Below, piece after piece: positions 13,078 through 26,700 of a stretch of 64,000 nucleotides of DNA (position 1 is the first letter of the stretch; each line of letters opens with the position of its first letter). The position numbers and the translations under genes are program-made. Source of the stretch: Paramarasmius palmivorus. Its lineage: Eukaryota > Basidiomycota > Agaricomycetes > Agaricales > Marasmiaceae. Location: assembly GCA_037176845.1 (NCBI GenBank), contig JAYKXP010000027.1, positions 552,198 through 616,197 on the forward strand. The letters run 5' to 3'. The notes under the pieces were generated by a model. It worked only from the letters and a program-made list of their open reading frames with translations, was not told the DNA's origin and did not search any database.

Positions 13078-14954
13078 TTAGACGGGCATTGTGGGGTTGA
13101 TCTTGGGGTTATATAATAAATATCGCGATTCAGGGGCTGCCATACGTGAACACGTGGGAGAACATGCGCCCGAATCTTTCCTTATGACCACCATCTACTC
13201 TATGCCAGAAGGACTTCGAAGATCCTTGAGATTCAAGACTTCCAAGACGCGACATGTCAAACCTGGTGTCTGCGATGACCTTAATGACAACCTGAAACGT
13301 GCTCATGAGGCGGATCGGGAAGAAAGCGATCAGTTTCTATGCCAAGCATTCATACTCGCGGACGGCACCGTGACAAGTCAATAAACCTCGAGACGAGACA
13401 CAAAGACAAACGAGCAAATACTGTGACTGAAGTGAAGTGAACACGGAGAAGCATTACTTTGAGCATGCTGATTGAGCAGTCAATCGATATCGTCCTTATG
13501 GTGCGTCCGTATCAACCAAAGACTCTCTCATCGTATTCAATTCACCTTGTATATCTGCCAGTTCACCACTGCGCGGACCTTCGTGTCTCTTCTGTAGGTG
13601 AACAGTGCATTTAGCAACTTCCTTTTGTTCAAAGCGGTGTCGACTTGAGTATCGATGCGAGGGGATAGTAAGATCCCGGACCGTTTACCAGGAAAAACAA
13701 AGTGAGCTACGTTACTAGGCGAACCTGTATGCGAAGTATGTCTTTTGCAGTTTCTTCATCAATAATGAATATCTCTTATCTCATATACCATATTTCGATT
13801 CGCTTTCCCGAGCACAAGACATCGACCTATCGAGGCGGGCACCATTTGCATGCATAAGTCTCTACCACTAACCCACACAATAGGTTGGGAGAACATCAAG
13901 AGTAGAGTGCTTGATGAAATGCTTCAGCATCGCAGGAAGCGTGTTCTGGACTGCCACGGCATATTTGCTCTTCAAGTAGTCCTCACCCCAGTCGGATTGG
14001 TCTTCTACAAATGATTGTGTCTCTTCCAGGACTTCGGCTCGCCGCTGCAACCAATCATGTTCTGTATACAACAGCCGACTTTTCAGCATCTATTGCATCA
14101 TTTCTGCCAGCTCTCGACCGTTGGTCCGAGCAAAGGTGGTCAAGTGCATGACTGGACATACTGATCGTGTGATCGCATCTGTGGCCCGGGGAACTTCCTC
14201 GTCACACAGTCAAGATAACCTGGCGGCGATACCGTATAGTCCTAGGCATTGGAAGGCTCTGGCTATCCTCAGAATTAGGTGTTTAAAATGTCGAATGATC
14301 TTCACTTCGGTGGATACCGCACTTCGTCGCTATAATCGTGTCGCTGAATGCTATCCGCTCGGAGTGCAGAATGGCTCGAGCCTGGAATTGCGACATTTGA
14401 CTCGGCCCTCGCCACCGTCTCGTTCCTCATGGTATCGCTGCGGGTTCGAGTTCTCCGCTGCGACTACTCACGACCTAATCTAGGGCAGTTTTCGAATGTA
14501 TTTAATGTGCTGAGTCTCCAAAACAGCGAAAGCACTCGATTGGCATCTGGAGGGAATGTGTAAGAGTCATTGATACCGATATAGCGGATTAAATGCCGGT
14601 CCTGTGCGCAATGTTATGGTCACATTAACGGGTTTGCTGCCCGGCAAGAGGTGAAGAGATACTTTTATAGAGAGTACGTATATCGATCTCTGTGGCTCCA
14701 GTTACCATCTTGATGGTTTTTCTGCAGTGCAAAAATACCAGAAGATTTCCTTTACAGGGGACGCTAAATGATCTTGATCGTGTATTCTACGAATGGAAGG
14801 GTGCCTTACCTGTTCAATGTTGCTGTATACATCTTGTTATGGCTTCCCGCCCTACTTCTACCGCGTCAATATGTTGTTCTAGTATTCATAGGCTTAACTT
14901 TATCCCAAAGCCTCGCGCCACCGAATGTCCGATTGTCAAGAGTGGTTGCAACTT

Positions 14955-15008
14955 GCGGCTGTAGTCAACCGTCCATAAAAAAATCAAGGTTCCGTTGACT
15001 ACAGCCGC
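14955..15008. repeat. Perfect 15-bp inverted repeat
   Basis: GCGGCTGTAGTCAAC at 14955-14969 is repeated in inverse orientation at 14994-15008, with a 24-nt A-rich spacer. No poly-T tract follows and no gene lies next to it, so a terminator role is not supported. It could be a foldback relic of a small transposon. Confidence 0.6.
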
Positions 15009-18000
15009 TCATGAAAGAGTCAAGACCCCATACCTTGCACACGGTGGTGCGTTCAATGGACGTCAAAGACAACCTCCATACGCCTAATGGTACCATTGCC
15101 GAAGGTCAGGCCATCGATTGGCTTGCGTCATGGGCAAGTCGATGGATGTCAGGTCCGATCTACCGTATTTTATATGTCAAAAGTCGGCGTGGCGGTGGAT
15201 TCTATTGGCCAAGTATCGTAGAAAGAACACGAGTTTTTTTCTAGTTTATTCTACGTCACAGTGAGTCAGATGTCTCGCTGCGCACAGGTACGTCGTAGCA
15301 CGCGTCTGAAACTCTGTTTTCATAACGGCAGAATCACAGATGAAAGAACGGCTTTTCGGCCGCAAAAGTGCCAGGGGCGATGGATTATCGAGATGACTGG
15401 ACTGGACAGTATCAGCTGTCTGTTGGATGAGCTACCGGTCGTCCCTGACTTGCGCAATGTATACCTTCGCAATGGTGACCTGAGCATGGCCAATTGATCT
15501 GACAGTTGTAAACATGTCCGGATCGATTGTGCACTTTCTGTAAGCATTGGTCTCGACAATTCCCTGAAAACCGGCCAAGCTTCCAGCTTGAGAATGATTA
15601 ATACGAGTGTGCGAGGCAAGACACGCTCTAAACCGAAGGAGAATTAGTACCTGAGTCCACTGGTTTGCGGAGTATCCACACCTATTGCGACATCAACGTA
15701 TCCAACTTCAACAGTTCGCTCATATGCGAATAGACAAAAGCCATTCAATTGCGTGGACCCACAGTGTCCGAACTAGTGGTTTTCCGAGATGCCAGCAGAT
15801 GCCAGAATCAGACCGCCCACAGATAGTAAAATAGCCCATTAATTCAACGTTAAGTAACCATCGAGAGTTCGTTCCGGAGACATAACTTTGTCAAGAGAGA
15901 GTAAAACCTGGTTCACAATTCGGCAAAACAGCGTTTGTCTTCCAAAACACTTTCTTCTGCAGTCAGTCACATTGTAACGTTGGAGGGGTATTCACAGCTC
16001 ACCTAAGTCCCGGTGACATAGGAATTCTCAATTCTCGAGTCCCGAGCTCGGTGGAAAGAACCACATGGCCGTGGCTTGCGCGTTAAAAGACTAGAGCAAA
16101 AAGATAGTTCATTACGAACACTAACATTGAAATGGTCTAAAGCTCACCAATCTCTTGGATATGAATCCATTTCAGAGTTTATCTTTGACAGCCATACTGG
16201 CAAGAACAATGGACGGAAGTACTATGTGCTTTCGTCTGGCCAATATGGGCGCCTACTACGTCAAAATTGCTGTTTGATAGGCAATGGGATACCCCATGTG
16301 TTGGACTCATGTTTAATACGTGCTACAGAGCATTACGGGGAAAACATACCATGACCGGAAACAGCACCATTTCGGTGCTGTATTTGTGATATCGTACAAT
16401 TGAATTGGCAGCACCGGCTTGTCAATGATTTGTCACCGAACGAACGAACATGGTTTGATCTGGAAAATGGAAGTCAAGGAATAAATCTTGAGAGAAGGCA
16501 CAGACCGAGTTACCTGACACACAAACTCCAAAATGCTGTAACTCGGCGTTTCGAAGGGAATACAAGGCTTCTAGATGTAGTACTGGGTATGAGCCTCAGT
16601 TGAAGTTGTGAGAAGGTATCCAAGACTCACATGAACGCCTGACCCGCACGAGAACGAAGCGCATCGCTGATAGACGGTCCCATCTCAGTTCGCGAGCCCG
16701 AAACGTCCAACGCCCCCATCGTGATCGTTGGTAAGTGAATAAAAAGAGATAAGAAACATACAGCTTGAACTAAGTGGATTTTCCATTTTCCATGGAACCA
16801 CACGAACAGAACATCAGATCATCATCAGAACCTTTAAAATAACTGCGGTGCGCACATAGCATCCGTACATGCCTGCCTGCCGAGGAAGAGACTGGTAAGT
16901 CTGGCGGACCCACGGAGAATGTTTGGGCGACAGACTAAGAAGAGAGTGTGCCAGCACATTCGCCGAAGATGCCTATCTGTACCGAGAACACCAGAAAAGA
17001 AAACTACAGACTTCGAGGCTTCGTGGGGTCTGTCCCTTCATATGGGACTAGGGGATATCCGAGGGATGTGGACTGGGTGCTGTATTAGAAGCAGGCCTAT
17101 GGACACAGCAGTCTTGAGATGATGAGCATTACCCTTTCCGCGTAACATATGATCATATAATGATAATGATGTAAAGACGAGAGGTTCTGAAAGCTAGAGT
17201 ACAGCACTGTCGTTTCTTTGATGATGGAATGATGCATGGAACGGGAAGTATGAGCTAAACGCAGTCCCCTGAACCTAAAGATCTTTTGAATGAAATACCG
17301 AAGCGCTCTCGCACGGTCCGGGTTGGTGAGAGTTCCGAGTCCCAATCTAGTGCGAGCATGTGGTCACCGGTTTGAAGCGCTGAGCGTCTGTCGGCGGAGA
17401 GAGGAATGAACTCATGGTAGCACTTTCGGGAGACACCGACTAAGGGTCGAGATACGACAGCACCTAGAGAAGCGACGGGATGAGGAGACAGTTTCACAGC
17501 CAGACATAGACTCTTTGTTGTTGATGATCTTCCGAGGTCAAGTCGCGTAGGATGCAATGATTTCATGGGTCCCATCTGATGATCATTGACCTCGAGAGAG
17601 ATGATTGAAGATCAGTTGGGATCACCAGCATCAACACTTCGAAGACTCCGTATGTCGGTGAAGGGTCGTAGTGATTAGGTGGATTGACTGAGAAATGAAA
17701 ATCAGATCCGTACTTGGGGAAAGATTTCGCAGACCTGGGACGTAAGGAAGTAGGCTACCCGTAGCATACCCGAAGTTTTTTCATGGAAAGCCTGGAAATA
17801 GCTTGGTCTGCCGCTTATCTGCGAGCCAATGGGGAACAAGGACATATCGGAGTCGTTCCACTGTGGTGGTCTGGGAACAAGACGCAGGGAGAGCGGAGAT
17901 CTAATCTCGTCTCAATTGGTTCACTTGCCGCATAAGCCATCTGAACCGGCTCAAGGACCTGGGTAAAGTGGTGTCACGCGTGACATGCCGCGTGGCCGTT

Positions 18001-18036
18001 ACATTTTTTCATTTTTTTTCGTTTTTCTTTCCTTCC
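18001..18036 (+). promoter_or_regulatory. Pyrimidine-rich tract upstream of GATA gene
   Basis: A nearly unbroken T/C run lies 55-90 bp before the ATG of the GATA factor gene. Such CT-rich stretches often lie just before transcription starts in basidiomycete genes. No TATA box is evident. The role is inferred from position only. Confidence 0.35.
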
Positions 18037-18090
18037 CATCAAGCCATCACCATCACCCATCACTTCCCCCGTCCGAAGACAGGAAAAGGA

Positions 18091-19872
18091 ATGTATGCAG
18101 CTGCTCCAGACTGGTGAGTGTATATAGTTTATGAAGCTTATATATGACCAACTCATCACTTCTTTTCTCTCTTCTTCTTGTCGCTTTCTCTGATCCCGTT
18201 GACCCGCCCTTGCCTTGTTGCTCGCCGTCAAAAATCGACACGCTTTGTTGATTTCTCTTTCTCAAACGCGAACTTGCGATCCGCGATCAATATCTATACC
18301 GCTTCAGGTCACCACCCTCGCCAGCGCCGGCTCTACGTCTACCGACACCACCGCCCCAGGCGCCAGTCATAGACCCCGCTCTTACGGGCGAAGAACGTGA
18401 AAAGTTACCTCCAAAACGCAGGAAACCGCCTTCGTCGGACTCTGACGACGGTCAGGACCCTGAAGAACCCGACCCTGATAGTGACAAGGAAGGAGAGCCA
18501 CGAGAACGCGAAGGAAGTGAAGGATACAGCGTTCCTGTAAGTCAAACCATTTCACTGCTTGGCTTCACGCTTCTTTTCGTCACCTCGGCCATTTCCAGTC
18601 TCTTTCTCATCACTCATCAACGTGTTTCCGTTCGTGACCGCTAACTGCCCTTTTCAATAGTCATCACACCCATACCATTCGAATTCGGCCGATAGATCAA
18701 CCTTGCCGCCACCATACCCATACTCTTCGTCGTCGCAACTGCCTTATCCCTATCTACCACCACCTCATACAATGCCAGGCACACTCCACGAAAAATACTC
18801 GCCTCCTCATGAGTCGTATCGCCGTCTTTCGCCACCACCCCCAATAGCTACTCTTCCGCACAGCGGTGGCTCTACACCCGACATTGAGCACCGCTCAAGG
18901 TCCGGATCACATGGACATAGAAGCTATCCATATCCTCCTCCTCATACGTATTATCCACCACCTCCAGTTCATCGCTATGAAGGGCATCCTCATGAACCAT
19001 ATCCCTATCCTCCTCCTCCGCACCCCCACGCATATCCGCCGCCGCCGCCTCCTCGAGACTATCCTCCTCCTGCTCATCCAGGTCACTCGCCTCATATACC
19101 ACCGTCGGTCCCGTATCCAATCCCTGGGCATCCAGCTCAGGCTATCGTCTATACTGAAGACGCAGCTACCAAGCTCTCGGATCGAGTCAGGCGACGATGC
19201 TTTAATTGCTGCACCACTGATACCTCCACATGGCGAAGGTCGAACCTATCCCCCGGCAAAGTGGTAAGTCACCGTTGTTTTCTCAACTCTATCAACATAC
19301 GCTGATTTGATTGTACTTTCATTTAGCTTTGCAACAAATGCGGTCTGTTTGAAAGGACTCACTCTCGTCCTCGTCCAGACCAGTTTCCGCACAAACGTGG
19401 CCCGCTAGCAACCTCTGCCTTGGGCAGAAGTGAACGATCGCCATCAGACTCCATGCCACCTCCCGGTGGACATCACCTTGGTTCTGGTCAGTTACCGTCA
19501 CCGTCGACTACGGGTAGTCCTGGCCTTCCTCATCCATTACCTCCACCAGGATCGTTGACTATGTCATCGCCTGCTTCTCACCATACCCAACTGCCTCCGC
19601 CTCGAGGCTTACCAGCGCCCAACGGGATTGACTTGCCGCCTATCACGGGTGCACCTTATCAGTCTCAGTACCCGCCATCGCATGCTCCTCCCGCTGATAA
19701 GGAGGAAAAGACGATACTGCCGGGTATTGGTAGCTGGCATTCAGAACACGTCAATGGCACTATTAGCCCGCATCTGTCGAGACGTTCTACCTTGGACGGT
19801 CCATCGCCACATGTGTCACCAAAACTAGAAGAGGCTCCTCCCAAAAGGGGTGAGGATGTAGATGGCCGGTAA
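18091..19872 (+). CDS. GATA-type zinc-finger transcription factor (paralog 1)
   Basis: This is a nuclear DNA-binding protein of about 466 residues. Exons are 18091-18113, 18308-18536, 18661-19263 and 19327-19872; all junctions are GT-AG and keep frame. The short first exon encodes MYAAAPD plus part of W. It is followed by a Ser/Pro-rich stretch, a basic patch PPKRRKPP (possible nuclear localisation signal) and an acidic stretch rich in D/E. Residues about 90-230 are extremely rich in Pro/Tyr/His. The finger is CFNC then CNKC with 19 residues between the pairs (CX2C-X19-CX2C), containing TSTWRRS, and is split by the last intron before LCNKC. ERTHSRPRP follows. The Pro/Ser-rich tail may be an activation region. 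The target genes are unknown. A close paralog lies convergently at 22702-23723. Confidence 0.88.
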
Positions 19873-22701
19873 TGTCGATATGTTGGGGATCTCGTCGGTT
19901 ACTGCTACGGTTTCTTTATTCTCCTGACTGTACGCAAAACAAGAAAAAAAGCGAATTGTTCCGTGACTCTCTTAGCTATGCTCTCGTTACGCTGGAACTA
20001 ACCTTTCCGTTTTTGTATCCATACCATGCATAATCCCTTATTCTCTCGTTATTGTGATTCCTATACCCTGATTCCTACCTATGAGATTCGTTTTGCTTTC
20101 GAACGCTTTTGTATTGCTACCTTCACTCCTCGGTTTCTCTTGAAGAGAACTTATTGTTCCTGTACTTAGTACGCCTTTGGCCCTTGGCACTTGTAATGGT
20201 GGTATCTACTTGTTGCGCCTCTGGGAGTGAGCGTCCTATGCGAATGTATACCTTCATTTACTCTCGCGGACTTCGTTGACGACCTCGGATCTGTTTTGGA
20301 CATCGCTTGGACCCACAATATCAATGGAGAATACCTCAAGCGACGTGGGATCACCATATCACGGCGATGGCGGTCCTCTAAATCAGTGCCTCGAGGAGGC
20401 CAGGGCGCTTCACAAGTAGCATCATCATTTTCTCTGTGGGTTATCCACTGAAAACTGAATACGAATACAAAGTTATCAACTAGTTCATCAAGATGCTGTA
20501 GACAGGGCGCTCCGCTGCTGTTGGATGCTGGGCTGAAAACACAGGTACACCATATGGTCACTTTGATAATTTTAGCGCTCCGGCGTTTAAAATGAACAGG
20601 CAAGGTTCAAGTGGGGGTTGAAAGGTGATGATGAGGAAGTGGGGGTACGGCCGAAATAGGATCGGTATCAACTGTTCGCCGTTTGTTCTAATTGATGTGT
20701 CTTTCCTCCACGTTAAGAAAATGCACATTACTCCACCCCATCGACCTCAGCTTTGGCCAGCGACCTGTTACTACTCTGGACCAATGACGAGCCCTTGTGG
20801 GGTGGCTATAAGTGCGAGTGAATTGAGCGAACCTGACCGATAATACCCGTTCATCACGTCAACGCGGAAAACAAGGTTCAAGCTGTATCTGTAAACGGTG
20901 AACCGAATAGGGTGTGCCTTGTTTTCCGGCGATGCGGCCCCTCTGGTTCCCCGCAGTAGGTGAATTTGCCTGATGAGAAGTGTCAACATTCCGTGGTTCT
21001 TGGCGATTCTAGTAGTAGCGTGTATTTCTCACTCATCATTATTTCTTGGTTGGCGACGGAATTTGTTTTGAATTCAGGGTTCTGCCGCTGCCGCTGGAGG
21101 AGTTCAGTAGTCCACTGTTTAGGTCGCCGCTGGGAGACTCAGGGTCTTCCCGCCCGTCACGGTTGAACTTTGAAAGGAAGCTGGGAATTCGGAAGAACTC
21201 CACATGCTCATGCTACATTTTGAAACTCTAACAACGTTTCTCACATTCGTCCTCGTAAAGGTTCATTTGATGTGATGATGTATCATGATGACTTGAGAAG
21301 CGTAAATCTTCTATTTTCGAAGTCAATCAGGTCTCACAGTGCCGTGGTCATAGCAAGGTCATAGAACGTCTCTGTCAGTGTGTATACCCGCGGAAACATC
21401 GTTTCTGTCATGTGGCGGGTTACAGTGAGTGGAGAGAATCCATGTGTTATGCCGTTGTTGGAGTCTGGCCAGTTCTCCGTGGTATATGCCGTGTGGCGTG
21501 GGTCCACCATTCGGCTATTGCCGATGGTATCGCCATGAACCATATATCGCGCTTCCAAGCTGCGTCCCATCATGTTGAACCTCTATCTCGCTACAGCTAG
21601 GCGTTAATTATGTCACGAGGTAGTAGAGAGTTCCGGAACTGTCATTGAACCGGCTCGCTAGGAGCTATGGGTTCCCAGGTGTACCAAAAAGCTATGACTG
21701 ACATTTTCGTCCTAGCAATACTAGCAGAGCTTTGTACATGATGATCAGTCACTTTGTTCTGGTAGACTTGCTTCTGTTGTTAGTATCAATCAAGTAGTGA
21801 TTCCGAATCTTCGAGTGCCGACAATGCTCAGTTACCTGACGATATCAAGGACTTTAAATCAGTTCCTACAGCTGCTAATTCCTGTGATAATGTCAGATAT
21901 AGTTATACCGTCTCCAAGACGCGTGGAAGGTACTTCATAACTTCACGGCTCGTAATTGAAATTTTGTATCAGGCCACTCTACAGTAATTGGATATGGATC
22001 TTTAGTCTGACTCGGCACGGCGAATTTGTATTCGCTTCGTACAAGCTTGTCTTATTCGAGTGCTCTGCAAAGGTCTCATGATCATTCTTGAGAAACGAGG
22101 CCACCATCATGATGAATCGCAGATACCTCTTCGCATCAAGGTATGATAAATCACTCGAATCGGATTTCAACAATGCCCGATTGTCCCGTCTTTGCCGTGA
22201 CCAGAAGTACAATTCACACCGATATCCTAGGCTATACAGTTCACCTCAGCTCGCGTATACTGAAGTCCATGCTCCTCCTTTCATGCTCTCTTGTACCTAT
22301 CCAAATGTAGAGATTCTGTCTATCTACGGGTAGCTAAGGGAACTCAAGTTCTAGAAATTCGATTTCTGTCGGCTCCTGAAAAGCGAGAGTTTTTTCACGG
22401 AATCACTGATGAAGCACACGTCCTGTCGGCAAAAGCAACTATTTCACGTTGATGCGCGGGTTTTCTTTCAGTCTCGCCCAACATGTATGTATATTGCTAA
22501 CAAGAAGATTCGATTTACAAGTCCACAGCCAGAGCCAGAGTGCACGATAAATAGAGCCGGAGTCCAATAATTGTACAGAGTGTAATCAATACAGCGGAAA
22601 AGCACGAAAGCAGCGACGATTGGCTACAAAGCAAAAAAAAAAAAAAAAGAAGAAGCAAAGGAAGTGATAGTGAAACGAGGTCCCGTTCTATCAAAAGCTA
22701 A
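19873..22701. other. Intergenic space between convergent GATA genes
   Basis: Just after the stop the sequence is T-rich, as expected for a 3' untranslated region. The rest has no recognisable gene. A run of 16 or so A residues near 22628 lies beyond the stop of the minus-strand GATA gene and belongs to its 3' flank. Confidence 0.45.
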
Positions 22702-23723
22702 TCATCGTCGCACTTCCTCATCCCTGCGGGCAATCTCTAATTTTGGAGAGAGTGCCGCATCACTAATAGCTCGTCCTGGCAGTCGTGGAGATCCAGATGC
22801 CGAGAAAGAGGACACAGAACTCGAGTGAGGACGAGAATCGACCCACGATTTTATTCCGGGGAGAGTAGGGGTCTTTTCTTGCTTAGATGGCGCGTACGCA
22901 TTCGAAGAGTACCCTGATGTGGCAGTTGGTGAACCATGGATAGGTGGCAGCTGGTTATGGATTCTTGGTGGAGAGTTAGTGGTGTGAGACTGGTGAAGTG
23001 AATGTCCGGGAGGAAGCTGGGAGTGGTGGGTCGCAGGCGAGCCAGAAGCAACACTTGTCGGTGGGGAAGGCAGCGATGGAGGAGGCATTGTAGATGGAAG
23101 TGAGGTTAAAGGTGGTGAACGTTCGCCTCGTCCCAGGGCAGACGAAGCCAATGGACCGCGCTTGTGTGGAAACTGCTCTGGTCTAGGCCTAGAGTGGGTG
23201 CGCTCAAAGAGACCGCACTTGTTGCACAGCTGGGAGAAAAAGGACATTCAATATAACAAGTTCACGATATGTAAAAAAAATAACTTACCACTTTTCCTGG
23301 GGAAAGGTTTGAGCGACGCCACGTCGATGTATCGGTAGTGCAGCAATTGAAGCATCTCCTGCGAACACGGTCGGACAGTTTCGTTGCTGCGTCTTCCGTG
23401 TAAACGATAGTCTGGACTTGGTGTCCAGGTATGGGATATCCTGCGTGATTATGAGGGGCATAATCATGCCTACTAGGTGGTGGATAGGGATAGGGATAAG
23501 GGTCATTGGGCTGATGATGGTGAGGAGGTGGGTAATAGTGAATAGGATGCGTGTTTGGAGGCGGATAAGGGTATCCCCTCGCTGCAGAAGCTGAGTAAGA
23601 TCGTGGTCTATGATGTACGTCGATATCCGGGGTCGAGTGTCCGGAAAGAGTGGCTATGGGAGGTGGTGTCGATAGACGATGAACGGGTGTGTACTTCATT
23701 TCACGATGCAATGTGGTGGACAT
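22702..23723 (-). CDS. GATA-type zinc-finger transcription factor (paralog 2)
   Basis: The minus-strand paralog of the gene at 18091-19872. Exons are 23723-23289 and 23229-22702, joined by a GT-AG intron at the same place in the finger, just before LCNKC, giving about 320 residues. The block from TEDAATKLSDRVRR through CFNCCTTDTSTWRRS and SPGKV to ERTHSRPRP is the same as in paralog 1 apart from rare changes. The flanks are alike but diverged: Pro/Tyr/His-rich before, Ser/Pro-rich after, with LPGI.SW shared near the end. It lacks the counterpart of about 110 N-terminal residues (the acidic and PPKRRKPP region). The chosen ATG sits where paralog 1 has an internal Met. An upstream exon is possible, since an acceptor-like CTAGCAG lies about 40 bp upstream on the coding strand, but I could not find one. 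Duplication followed by N-terminal loss is inferred. Confidence 0.8.
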
Positions 23724-26700
23724 TGATAGTATATGACGGGGAAACCCAAAGAAAACCTGCTAGATTCAATACGTGTGAGAACGAGATGCTTAAGAGACTA
23801 CTGCACGAAAGACGGCGAAAGCAAACACGAGATCCTCATCGAAGACAGAAGATAGTATAAAAGAAAAATAAGTCTTACTTTGTAGTGGCAGTATGAAAGA
23901 TTTAACGCAGAAAGGCGGATGCTGCCGTGGCGAGACTGGGGGAATGGGGGTCAGCCAAAATCAAATCGAGATATATACTCCAAATTCCGTATACACACTC
24001 ACCAACACAGCACGGATTCCACCGTGATCCATCTGATTGGAATGGGGGCTTTGAAAGGAAAAAAACGCCACGAGGCATTGCTGAACGAAAAATGATAGCG
24101 TGGGAACGAACTGGTTCAGATGATTCATTATTTCAAGCTCCGCTTTATTCTCAGCCCCTTGATGACGTTCTTTTTCAGCTCCCCACACGACGTCAGTGCA
24201 ACAAAAAGCTAAAACTCCATCTTGAAACTACAGGCTCGTACTCGAAGGTGTAGGCCAGACACCATTAAATATGGGGCTCCCGATGAACAGGATGTACCGC
24301 TTCCTACATCAAATATCATTCCAGTCAATGAATCCTGCGTATCAAGTCAAGTTGGGCTATGTATACTATTCACCGTGGCGGTCATGCTGGTGTCTCTCGC
24401 TGTTTGCATCGTATCATTGGTGAATCTTCGTTGTTCTGATCATCTATCCGTTTGGGTCGGCTTCATCATGATCAACTGCTCGTAACTTGGGTCCTCGAAC
24501 TGCCTTGGCACTCAACTCGAAGTCGTATATGTTCCCTCCAGGTTGAATCAAGGTTGAATAGGCATACCTATTCATTGATTTTCAGTAGGTCCTCGGTTCT
24601 CGACTTCTTCTCTATGTGTTGCGAATGTGCACTTGGTCGACTCTGCTTCATCATACATACATCCGACTCGGATGATCCTAACATTTCGGGACGTATCTTT
24701 TCCCAAGATCAACCCTCAAAAATTCTACCTGCCTTCTTGCTGTAGCTGCTCACAACTTCGGGTTCATTTGGCGCGTCACATAGGGTTTAAACCGTTTCAT
24801 GAGCATCGAAAGAGCTGGATATCTTCAAGGTCGATTTCCTTTTCTTTGGATCTTTTCTCCGCATGTCTCACGACTTCGGTAATCCTATCTAGTGAATGCA
24901 AGGCCGTCTTGTCCTATGAAATCTATCTACAAGCCGCACAACATGTTCTAAAGCTGCGGCGCTGATAAGTACGGTGGGTGCAAACAAGACATTGGATATT
25001 CCCGCTGATACCAGCCCTTTTAGGCCTTGCCGGCCATCAGGACAACTCGCACGGGGTCCTATCTGGCCCATTCTCACGTTGATGAACTGATTCGACCATC
25101 AAGTACTGACCCGACCTGGCTTGATTGATAGAGGTGCATCGCTTTCCCCTCCAAATATCCTCGAATTTTGATTTTTTGATATCATCAAAGCCTATCAAGC
25201 TGTCCCTTTGCACAACGGTACTAGTGAAGCTATCAGCGAGGTGCGTGATCCGCTTTTGGATCAAAAGCTTTGCAGTCCAATGTCCATTCCACTCGCAAGT
25301 AGGTGTATAGATTATCATGGCTTTCTCCGACACATGTGCTTAAGCACGGTTCAATTGCATGGCAGCGTTCGCGAATCGCCTGGGGGTACTGGATCCGAGG
25401 CGCCGAGTCAAGGTTAATAATACCGCATCGAGAACGCCACGGGAAGAACATTCTACGCAGAAGAAGGCCTGGCTTCATTTAGGGGAGCGCTGGGACCACC
25501 AATAAGGCGCAGATACGTATCACTGGGCGCAACATGTCGCAAGCAGACCTTCGTGCCTTGTGATTCGTGAAAAGCAACGACTCAATACTTATGTGGTCAT
25601 GTTCCGGTGATCACACGTTCTGACAGCTGGGAACTGTAAACACTGTACGTCGCGTCATTTATAATAACACCATGCAGTACTCGTGTGAAGGGATCTGAAT
25701 GTACCCCACAGATACGTATACTTGGATCAGATGCGTAACGATGACAGATTTTCCCGAAAACCGCAAGCCGCACATTCCTCTTTTGCGCAAGAAAAGCACC
25801 CTGGAGGCGGCTATATTGATCACGAACTCTTCCCGCTTGGAGGGTATCCTTCATTATATTGTCCTAAGTCTAGTTCTATAAAAAAATCTGGATCGTTCCA
25901 CATTGACCCATTCTACAGGTCCCGTAATCTAGAGATACGTATACATGACGGCAAGTGTTCGCCGCAGTATCCTCTGCATGCTGGTCATATCCGCAACGGA
26001 CTGTCCTACGCTCTTCGCCAAGAGACATGAACAATAATGGGCCGACAGAAGCGTATGTACAGGAGGCGGCCTTTCAACATTTTTCTCAACAGTCAGGGGA
26101 TGTCCACTCTACAGAGGTATGCCTCCCTATCTGGATTCATACGATCTTTGAATGGAAGATATCTAATAGGGACATAATCATTAGTCACGGCATCATTTTG
26201 GAGTGCAAAGGGAGTCTCCGATAGGTAGCTACTTCTATACGCATGCCGAATAGCTTGTCCAATTCGACACTGGAGGACAATGGATGTCGGACCGTGTATT
26301 CATTAAGACTATGTTCAGTGAATCTATCCCCCGAATGGAAACATTGAGCAAGCACTTCGGCCTCAATATCCTGTCGTAGCACTGCTTACATTGTTGCTGA
26401 GGTAGGCGACAAAACAGTAAGTCGTATAATTTGCTGCAGTATATGTCGTGCATCAACATTGCTATCTGATCACTGCTTTGGGCAAGCCAGGTCCACATAC
26501 GTCTTGATGGTCGATCCATCAAGATGATTTCCCGAAAGGAATTTTCATTATCAAGAGCAGACCATGCGCAACTTATCAGCGCAATCAGATCCTGGGCGGG
26601 CTTGCTCGCCTTTTCAACTACCGCAGGTTTTCATACCTTTCTCTCTTGCAAACCTAGACTATATATAGGAATGACGATTGTGCCACTAATCACCAAGACT

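Larger units (their letters stand above)
13078..18090. other. No recognisable gene
   Basis: Five kilobases with short frames only. A 97-codon plus frame directly after the P450 (13091-13384) has no known motif. The only structure noted is the 15-bp inverted repeat at 14955-15008. A T/C-rich tract begins near 18001, just before the GATA gene. Confidence 0.45.

Noticed and set aside
13091..13384. 97-codon frame directly after the P450 gene
   Set aside because: No motif and no splice context. The P450 is already complete at 13077, so it is not a missing exon.
14400..14480. GGGTTCGAGTT resembling a tRNA B box
   Set aside because: No paired acceptor, D or anticodon stems around it.
18866..19267. 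Long alternative frames on both strands inside the GATA gene
   Set aside because: They are shadows of the Pro/Tyr/His-rich coding sequence of the GATA factor.
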